A DNA stretch of 64,000 nt from JAPWJZ01 sp965279315. GTDB taxonomy: Bacteria > Pseudomonadota > Alphaproteobacteria > Micavibrionales > UBA2020. This document shows, piece after piece, positions 58,032-64,000 of this stretch; position 1 is the first letter of the stretch, and every line of letters starts with the position of its first letter. The position numbers were made by a program, and so were the translations under genes. The notes beneath the pieces are model-generated. The model was not told the DNA's origin. It worked only from the letters and a program-made list of their open reading frames with translations, and did not search any database. The DNA lies in contig OZ257145.1 of assembly GCA_965279315.1 (NCBI GenBank), positions 1,612,001-1,676,000 on the forward strand, in the 5' to 3' direction.

Positions 58032-60371
58032 ATGCCCCATCTCCAACGCTCGCGGATGCTCGATTATACCGGCAAGGTCCTTTTGCTGACGACGCTTTAT
58101 TATGTACTCGGCCGCCCTGCGATGGAGCTGACGACCGCCTCCGCTTATGCCTCGCTGCTGTGGCCGCCCGCGGGACTTGCGCTTGGCATGCTGCTGGCCT
58201 TCGGCTGGCGGCTATGGCCGGGCGTTTTCATCGGCAACTTCCTGATCAACTCATTGCTGCTCGACGCCGCGTGGACGGGCACCAATTTTGACGGCGTGCG
58301 TATCGGCCCCGCGGTGATCGTGGCGGCGGGCGCGGCGCTGCAGGCATGTTTCGGCTGGTGGCTGGTGCGCCGGTTTTCAACGCTGCCGGTCGCGCTGGAA
58401 CGCCCGCGCGACGCCGTGCGGCTGCTGGTGCTGGCGGGCCCCATCGCCTGCATCGTGTCGCCCAGCTTCGGCGTCGTTGCGCTATCGACGGCGGGCGTGA
58501 TCGGGGACGGCGAGATCCTGAACAACTGGAGCGCGTGGTGGCTGGGCGATATGCTGGGCGCGATCATCTTTATGCCGCTGTTCCTTGTATTTTCCGGCAC
58601 GCTGCCGCGCATTTTCGAAAGGGCGCCCGGCAATGCGGGGCAGGGCATGTTCCCGACCGTTGCCTTCACCTCCCTCATCATCCCGCTCGCCGTCACGCTG
58701 GTGGCATGGAAACAGCTGACTTATCATACGCTCGACAAGGCGCGCACGCAGTTTGAAAACACCGTGCTGGAAAACGAGCGCGCCTTCAATTACCGCATCG
58801 ACAGTTTTGAACAGACATTGCTGAGCGGCGTCGGCCTGTTTTCCGGCTCGACCGATGTCACGCGCAGCGAATGGCGCGCATTCTCGTCGGCCTTGCGCGT
58901 CAGCGACCGTTTCCCGGGCGTGCGCGGCATCGGTTTTATCGCGATGGTGCCGCCGCTCGACCTTGACGTGTTCTTGCAGCAGACGCGGGCCGACGGCGCA
59001 CCCGATTTCAAGGTGCATCCCGACGGCGGCGATGAATACATGATCATCAAATACATGGAACCGGAAGCAACGAACCTGCCCGCGCTCGGCATGAACGTCG
59101 CAACGGAAACGGGGCGCGACAACGCGGCGTGGAAATCCGCCGACACCGGCGAGGCGGCGATCACGCCCCGCATCACGCTGGTGCAGGACAAAAAGAAAAC
59201 GCCGGGCTTTGCCCTGATGCTGCCGTTTTATCGCGCAAATGCGCTGCTGGAAACGGTGGAGCAGCGGCGGCAGGCGCTGATCGGCTGGATCTCCGCGCCG
59301 TTCAACGGCGACGCGTTCATGGGCGGGCTGTCGCTGGGGCAGGGCGCGGATTTCGACCTTTCCGTTTATGACAGCCCGTCGGAAACCGCGGAAAACCTGA
59401 TCTATTCGACCGCAACGCCGCGGCCGAAAACGGAATTCACGCTGCGCAAGGAGGTCGAGGTCAAGCAGCGCAAATGGCATTTCGTATGGCGCAGCACGCT
59501 TGCCTTCGAACGCAAATCGGCCAGCAACGAGCCGTTCATCATCCTGATTTCGGGCCTGCTGTTCACGGGGCTGTTCGGCCTCTTGCTGGTCATGCTGGGG
59601 CGCCGCAATGAAACGGTGGAACGCATGGTCGAAATGCGCACAGCGGAATTGACGGAGCGCGAGGCGAATTTGGCGCAAGTGATCGACAAGCTGACGCAGT
59701 CGAATGCCGAGCTGGAAAGGTTCGCCTATGTCGTGTCGCATGACATGCAGGAACCCATCCGCGCGGTCGCCAATTTCTCCAGCCTGTTGTGGCATCAGTA
59801 CGAAAACAAGCTGGACCCCGCCGGCAAGAAATACCTGACGATCATCACCGACAGCGCAAAACGCCTGCAGGCGATGGTGTCCGACCTGCTGGAATATGCC
59901 CGCGTGGGGCAGGGGGCGCGCGCGCATGAACGCACCGACGCCATGCTGCTGATGCAATATGTGCTCGACAACCTGAAGGTCACCATCGACGAACACGACG
60001 CGGTGGTCGCGTATGAAAACCTGCCGGTGTTCATGGGTTATCCGGTGCAGTTCATGAGCCTGATGCAGAACCTGATCAACAACGCGATCAAGTACCAGCC
60101 CGCCGGCGCGCGGCCGCAGGTGGATGTGTCGGCAACCGACCAGGGCGACCATTTCCTGTTCGCCGTGCGCGACAACGGCATCGGCATCGACCCCGCCAAT
60201 GCCGACAGGATTTTCGAGCCGTTCAAGCGCCTGCATACTTATCAGGATTACAGCGGCACCGGGCTGGGCCTTGCGGTCGCCAAGAAAATCGTCGACAACC
60301 ACGGCGGGCGCATCTGGGTTGAATCGAAACAGGGCGAAGGCAGCACGTTCTTCTTTACGGTGATGAAATGA
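58032..60371 (+). CDS. MASE1-CHASE membrane histidine kinase
   Basis: The 779-residue protein has an N-terminal MASE1 membrane domain (about 15-230, with SLLWPPAGLALGMLLAFGWRLWPGVFIGNF). An extracytoplasmic CHASE-type sensor follows (about 255-490, RFPGVRGIGFIAMVPP), then a further membrane helix, a coiled coil, HisKA with H570 in FAYVVSHDMQEPIRAVANF, and a HATPase with NNAIKYQPAG, DNGIGIDPAN and GTGLGLAVAKKIV. It would phosphorylate one of the neighbouring receivers in response to an unknown ligand. Confidence 0.92.
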   Translation: MPHLQRSRMLDYTGKVLLLTTLYYVLGRPAMELTTASAYASLLWPPAGLALGMLLAFGWRLWPGVFIGNFLINSLLLDAAWTGTNFDGVRIGPAVIVAAGAALQACFGWWLVRRFSTLPVALERPRDAVRLLVLAGPIACIVSPSFGVVALSTAGVIGDGEILNNWSAWWLGDMLGAIIFMPLFLVFSGTLPRIFERAPGNAGQGMFPTVAFTSLIIPLAVTLVAWKQLTYHTLDKARTQFENTVLENERAFNYRIDSFEQTLLSGVGLFSGSTDVTRSEWRAFSSALRVSDRFPGVRGIGFIAMVPPLDLDVFLQQTRADGAPDFKVHPDGGDEYMIIKYMEPEATNLPALGMNVATETGRDNAAWKSADTGEAAITPRITLVQDKKKTPGFALMLPFYRANALLETVEQRRQALIGWISAPFNGDAFMGGLSLGQGADFDLSVYDSPSETAENLIYSTATPRPKTEFTLRKEVEVKQRKWHFVWRSTLAFERKSASNEPFIILISGLLFTGLFGLLLVMLGRRNETVERMVEMRTAELTEREANLAQVIDKLTQSNAELERFAYVVSHDMQEPIRAVANFSSLLWHQYENKLDPAGKKYLTIITDSAKRLQAMVSDLLEYARVGQGARAHERTDAMLLMQYVLDNLKVTIDEHDAVVAYENLPVFMGYPVQFMSLMQNLINNAIKYQPAGARPQVDVSATDQGDHFLFAVRDNGIGIDPANADRIFEPFKRLHTYQDYSGTGLGLAVAKKIVDNHGGRIWVESKQGEGSTFFFTVMK

Positions 60372-60712
60372 CCGATGCAAAAATCAGCTGGGACGACTTC
60401 ATGAAGGTCGCCATGCATTTCGGCACCATCGTGCGCGCCGAGGAATTCAAGGAAGCGCGCAAGCCGGCCTATAAATTGTGGGTCGATTTCGGGCCGGAGA
60501 TCGGCGTGAAACAGTCATCCTCGCAGATCACGAAAAAATACACGCCCGATGAGCTGATCGGGCGGCAGGTCTTGTGCGTCATCAATTTCCCGACCAAGCA
60601 GGTGGGCCCGTTCATGTCGGAATTCCTGACGACCGGCGTGGACGATGCGGAGGGCAACGTGATCCTCGTGTCCCCGGACCACAAAGTGCCGAATGGCGCA
60701 CGGCTGCTCTGA
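60368..60712 (+). CDS. csaA: CsaA-like tRNA-binding protein
   Basis: The 114-residue protein is a single tRNA-binding (OB-fold) domain of the CsaA type: FMKVAMHFGTIVRAEEFKEAR, KLWVDFGPEIGVKQSSSQIT, VLCVINFPTKQVGPFMSEFL and ILVSPDHKVPNGARLL. CsaA has chaperone-like and tRNA-binding activity in Bacillus. It overlaps the kinase gene by 4 bases. Confidence 0.92.
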   Translation: MTDAKISWDDFMKVAMHFGTIVRAEEFKEARKPAYKLWVDFGPEIGVKQSSSQITKKYTPDELIGRQVLCVINFPTKQVGPFMSEFLTTGVDDAEGNVILVSPDHKVPNGARLL

Positions 60713-60930
60713 TTTGAAGATCAGGTAAAATGATGCTTTTGCGAGCTGCGGGAACCTGCCCGCGACAACGACGAGCATTGCCGGGGTTAAGTATTATGGC
60801 ATTAAAAATAGTCGTTTTTTTCGCGCAGGGTTCTTAAAACCCGACCGTGTAAATGTCAGAAGCAACGGATATTCCGGCTTCGCACGGCCCGCACAGCAGA
60901 CCGCGTAACAAGACCTCAAGGAGACTATAG

Positions 60931-61296
60931 ATGTTCAAGCAACTGGCAGTCCTGGCAGCCGTCGCCACGATCGGCCTTTCCCATGGCGCAATCGCTGCAA
61001 CCCCCGCTGCGGCTCCCGCCGCTACGGTACACGCGCACCATACGCTCGCCAAGAAAATGGCGACGCCGGTGTCGAGCGAAGTGAAAACCGAAGCCGCTGT
61101 GGAAACCCCCGCCGCCGCTGCGACCACCGAAGCCGCCGCATCGACCGACAAAACCGCCGAAGTCAAAAAAGACGCGGTGAAAAAACACAAGAAGCATAAA
61201 AAACATAAGGCGAAAGTAAAAGCGGAAGCCGCGACCCAGACTGAAAAAGATTCCGCAACGCCCGAAACGACTGCGCCTGCACCCGCAGCGAACTAA
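60931..61296 (+). CDS. Secreted Ala/Lys-rich low-complexity protein
   Basis: AAGGAG precedes the ATG. The 121-residue protein has a signal peptide (LAVLAAVATIGLSHGAIAA). A mature region is made almost only of Ala, Thr, Lys, Glu, Pro and His, including VKKHKKHKKHKAKVKAEA. It may bind nucleic acid, polyphosphate or other polyanions in the periplasm. There is no folded domain. Similar proteins are common in alphaproteobacteria but uncharacterised. Confidence 0.65.
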   Translation: MFKQLAVLAAVATIGLSHGAIAATPAAAPAATVHAHHTLAKKMATPVSSEVKTEAAVETPAAAATTEAAASTDKTAEVKKDAVKKHKKHKKHKAKVKAEAATQTEKDSATPETTAPAPAAN

Positions 61297-61331
61297 GCCT
61301 TCCCTGCACACACAGTTAAGGCTGTACCAAG

Positions 61332-61370
61332 CATAAGCCCTCCGGCTGCCCCCGGGGGGCTTATGTGTTT
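61332..61370. terminator. Hairpin terminator between convergent genes
   Basis: CATAAGCCC / GGGCTTATG with an inner CCGG/CCGG pairing, followed by GTGTTTTT. It overlaps the last bases of the epimerase gene. Confidence 0.6.
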
Positions 61371-62248
61371 TTGGCAAAAGGCGCGGGCGGGCCGTCCTGC
61401 CCGTGCTGCTGCAATTCCTGCAAAAGATTTTTCAGGCTGTATTGCGGCGCGTAGCCGATCAGGTTTTTGGCGTCGGTGATATCCAGCACGCGCGGCTTGC
61501 GCGCGATATCAAGGCCCGCCTGCGCGGCAAGCCCGGCATAATCCGCATAATATTTTTTAAACGTCGCGCCTGCGCCGCCGCTGTCCCAATTCGCAAGGTC
61601 GTCTGCCGTGTATTCATACGCGCCATCGATGGTCAGGATGGGCGGTGCTGCGGGCAGGGGCTTGTTTTCGGCAAGGTGCAGGATCGATTTCAATACCGAC
61701 TGTTTCACATCGTCAATATGCACCGCACCGCGCATGAACCACGCCGCCCAGTCACTCCACGTTTTATAAACCTGCCGGTTCCAGCTGGGGATAAAGGCGC
61801 GCGGGCGCAAAATGATGATCCGCATGTTATGGCGGTGCGCATAGGCGCGGCACGTTTCTTCGCCCAGGATTTTCGAATTGCCGTAGATGGAATACGGGTC
61901 GGAAACGCTGGTCGAGGAAATGAAGACGAAGTTGCGCACCTTTGCCGCGGCCGCCGCCTCCAGCAGGTTGAACGTGCCGGTCACGTTCAGGTCGTGGAAT
62001 TCCTCCGCCGTTTTTGTTTTCTCGACCTCGTGGATGCCGTGCCAGGCGGCGATATGGACGGCGACATCCACGCCCGCCATCGCGCGTTTCACCGCGTCGC
62101 GGTCGATGATCGACCCTTTAACGAAATGCGGCACGGCCACGCGCGGCGCGGCCATGTCGATATTCACGACATCATAGGCGCGGCCCAGCAATTCCGCCGA
62201 GAGCAGCGTGCCAAGGTCGCCCGATCCGCCGGTGAGTAAAATGCGCAT
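61361..62248 (-). CDS. NAD-dependent epimerase/dehydratase family protein
   Basis: The 295-residue extended SDR starts with RILLTGGSGDLGTLLSAELL (NAD-binding). It has VAVHIAAWHGIHEVEK, FVFISSTSVSDPYSIYGNSK, with the YxxxK catalytic pair in the last part, and RPRAFIPSWNRQVYK. The substrate is probably a nucleotide sugar or related compound, but no pathway genes are nearby. Confidence 0.85.
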   Translation of the reverse strand: MRILLTGGSGDLGTLLSAELLGRAYDVVNIDMAAPRVAVPHFVKGSIIDRDAVKRAMAGVDVAVHIAAWHGIHEVEKTKTAEEFHDLNVTGTFNLLEAAAAAKVRNFVFISSTSVSDPYSIYGNSKILGEETCRAYAHRHNMRIIILRPRAFIPSWNRQVYKTWSDWAAWFMRGAVHIDDVKQSVLKSILHLAENKPLPAAPPILTIDGAYEYTADDLANWDSGGAGATFKKYYADYAGLAAQAGLDIARKPRVLDITDAKNLIGYAPQYSLKNLLQELQQHGQDGPPAPFAKNT

Positions 62249-62313
62249 GGCGGCATTATACGGCTAAAACGCCGGTTTTGACATCACGGTTTTCCCGTGC
62301 AAATATAGCGCCC

Positions 62314-62868
62314 ATGGACACAAATAACGCAAATAACGTTCGTCGCACCCGCTTCCTCAACCAGACGCTGCTGAACGACGAAGAAGTCGTGCGCAAGGGC
62401 GAATTCCACTGGACCTATACGCTGGGTGCATGGATGCAGGCACTGATCTGGACGGGCGCCGGTTTCGGCGTCGCCTTCATGCTCGGGAAATTCGGCGGCA
62501 GCCCCGGGCAGGCGGGCGCGACGCCGCAATCGAACCCGGGCGTGTTCTTTGCCCCGCTGCTCGGCATCCTGATCGGCGGCGGCGCATTCGTGGTGAAAAT
62601 GTCGAAAAAATGGACTACGGAAATTTACCTGACGAACAAGCGGTTTTTGTACAAATCCGGCGTGTTCTCGATCCTTGTCTATAAGCTCAACATGCGCGAG
62701 ATCAATTACTGCAACATCACGCAGTCGCTGGTCGGCAACCTGATGAATTACGGGCAGCTGTACATGTTCACGCATACGCTTGACGATAAAAATATCTACC
62801 TGCCCCCCATCGCCGACCCGCACGGCTTTTCGACCGAGATCGAAAACCTCAAGAAAACGGCGTATTGA
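62314..62868 (+). CDS. Membrane protein with bacterial PH domain
   Basis: I chose the ATG at 62314. The 184-residue protein has two membrane segments (ALIWTGAGFGVAFMLG, GVFFAPLLGILIGGGAFVV) and then a PH-like domain (TEIYLTNKRFLYKSGVFSIL, MREINYCNITQSLVGNLMNY). This is the YdbS-type bPH family. It overlaps the HD gene by one base (TGATG), so the two are coupled. Confidence 0.85.
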   Translation: MDTNNANNVRRTRFLNQTLLNDEEVVRKGEFHWTYTLGAWMQALIWTGAGFGVAFMLGKFGGSPGQAGATPQSNPGVFFAPLLGILIGGGAFVVKMSKKWTTEIYLTNKRFLYKSGVFSILVYKLNMREINYCNITQSLVGNLMNYGQLYMFTHTLDDKNIYLPPIADPHGFSTEIENLKKTAY

Positions 62869-63515
62869 TGCTGCCCGAACCGCTGCAGAAATGGGACGCG
62901 CTGTTCGCGGCGAAGGCGCGGGACCTGTACCCGTCTTCCGACCCGTCGCATGATTTCCTGCATATCCGCCGCGTCGTCACCGCCGCCGTAAAATTCGCGC
63001 GCGAAGAAGGCGCGGATTTGAATGTCGTGCTGCCCGCCGCGTATTTCCACGATTTCGTGAACGTTCCGAAAAACGACCCGCGCCGCGCGCAGGCATCCAC
63101 GCTGTCCGGTATCGCCGCCGTCGAATATCTGCAATCCGTGAATTATCCCGCGCAGTATTTCGACGGCATCAAGCACGCGATCACCACGCATTCCTTCAGC
63201 GCGAATATCCCGTGCGAAACCATCGAAGCAAAAGTCGTGCAGGACGCCGACCGTCTCGACGGCCTCGGCGCGATCGGCATCGCCCGCTGCTTTTCCACCA
63301 GCACCATCATGGGCCGCCCCTATTACAGCGAAGACGATATGCTGGCCGAATTGCGCCCGCCCGACGACAAACTTTTCGCCATCGACCATTTCTTCGTGAA
63401 GCTGTTCAAGACCGCCGACACCCTGCAGACCAAGGCCGCCCGTAGCGAAGGCGCGCGGCGCGTGGCTTTTATGAAGGATTATCTGCGGCAGCTGAAATCC
63501 GAAGTCGGTGGCTAA
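62868..63515 (+). CDS. HD-domain phosphohydrolase
   Basis: I chose the ATG at 62868, which overlaps the preceding stop. The 215-residue protein has the HD pattern HDFLHIRRVVTAAVKFAREE, AAYFHDFVNVPKND, HAITTHSFS and VVQDADRLDGLGAIG, giving the metal ligands H, HD and D. It is similar to bacterial HD hydrolases of the YedJ type that act on nucleotides or similar phosphates. The substrate is unknown. Confidence 0.9.
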   Translation: MLPEPLQKWDALFAAKARDLYPSSDPSHDFLHIRRVVTAAVKFAREEGADLNVVLPAAYFHDFVNVPKNDPRRAQASTLSGIAAVEYLQSVNYPAQYFDGIKHAITTHSFSANIPCETIEAKVVQDADRLDGLGAIGIARCFSTSTIMGRPYYSEDDMLAELRPPDDKLFAIDHFFVKLFKTADTLQTKAARSEGARRVAFMKDYLRQLKSEVGG

Positions 63516-63642
63516 GGCCTCTTTCCAGCGAAAATAACAAATAAAATCAGCGCGTTAACCGTTAACATAATATTCAGGCCGGTCTGCTAGGATAGCGCAT
63601 GGCTATGCCCTTCAATTTGCTTTGAAATAACATGGGAACGCG

Positions 63643-64000
63643 ATGGCGGAAAAAATGCAGGATCTGGTGATTGTCGGCACGGGTCTGGCGGGCACGGTGA
63701 CGCTGGTGCAGGAACTGCTGAAGATCGCGGCGGAGCCCGCGATCACGCCCGACAATCCCGTGACGATCACGCTGCTGGAGCGTAACGAAGCGCAGAAATT
63801 CGGCGGCGTCGCCTATGGCCGCACGGCGGAATTCGACCAGTTCCGGCTGAACCTGTCGTCGAAACGCGCAACGCCGTTCATGGCGAATGATATTCCCGAC
63901 GGCTTCCCCACGTTCCCGCAATACATCGTCGGCCTTGCGCATGACGCGCCCGATGCGGCGGAGAAAAAACGTTTCATGGGTTATCTGCTCGATCCGCCGC
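63643..64000 (+). CDS. FAD/NAD(P)-binding protein (3' end outside window)
   Basis: The gene starts with ATG at 63643 and runs off the right end. The visible 119 residues show the Rossmann motif LVIVGTGLAGTVTLVQELL and the family segment FGGVAYGRTAEFDQFRLNLS followed by KRATPFMAND. This matches the FAD-NAD(P)-binding family of HcaA/lysine hydroxylase-like proteins. GGGAA lies upstream. The enzyme reaction is not known. Confidence 0.85.
   Translation, partial: MAEKMQDLVIVGTGLAGTVTLVQELLKIAAEPAITPDNPVTITLLERNEAQKFGGVAYGRTAEFDQFRLNLSSKRATPFMANDIPDGFPTFPQYIVGLAHDAPDAAEKKRFMGYLLDPP

Overview
The window looks like a chromosomal segment of an alphaproteobacterium (GC-rich, compact, many ATGA stop/start overlaps). 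The main pointers are a divK-pleD pair behind a perfect CtrA-type box, an ECF11-like RpoE/ChrR pair, EipB, IalB-like and PdxH proteins, and a BigR/SqrR-like sulfur regulator. I cannot name the genus.

Positions about 300-11500 are the right part of an integrated plasmid-like mobilizable element. It carries a MOB-type relaxase and MobC, a VirD4/TraG coupling protein, a RepA initiator with an iteron origin and DnaA boxes, ParA with a small ribbon-helix-helix partner, small unknown genes, and a tyrosine integrase at the right edge. No type IV secretion channel genes are visible, so the element is either mobilizable only or its transfer genes lie left of the window. Non-coding features include an array of about 11-12 small hairpins (3341-3704), repeated TTCGCTAA motifs around repA and parA, and a duplicated relaxase tail whose reading frame appears to switch by -1.

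Positions 11600-24280 are chromosomal: a YdcF-like protein, an RNA methyltransferase, an FAD oxidoreductase, ankyrin and double-HAD proteins, an EF-hand protein, a diguanylate cyclase, EipB, a stand-alone GyrB-type ATPase domain, divK-pleD, a low-GC membrane protein and rpmG. That membrane protein is related to the gene fragment at the left edge of the window.

Positions 24500-48500 hold a metallophosphoesterase-like protein, the RpoE-ChrR stress pair, surface proteins, pdxH, htpG, ppk, phhB, a zincin, an RsmC-like methylase, two paralogous orphan proteins, an unusual PP2C phosphatase, a sulfur-stress cluster, an SDR, Sel1 and ankyrin proteins, and tRNA-Arg(CCU). At least two families of intergenic palindromic repeats recur here.

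Positions 48850-64000 hold an orphan serralysin-RTX protease and a large signalling island (receivers, CheX-like, CheA-like, HPt, pseudo-receiver, MASE1/CHASE kinase). They are followed by CsaA, an epimerase, a PH-domain protein, an HD hydrolase and a partial FAD/NAD(P)-binding protein that runs off the right end.

The observations most worth checking are: the PP2C protein whose DGHGG metal motif sits at the C-terminus instead of near the N-terminus; the hairpin array; the relaxase frame switch; the gyrase-ATPase-like orphan; and the palindromic repeats whose stems differ between copies but stay paired.
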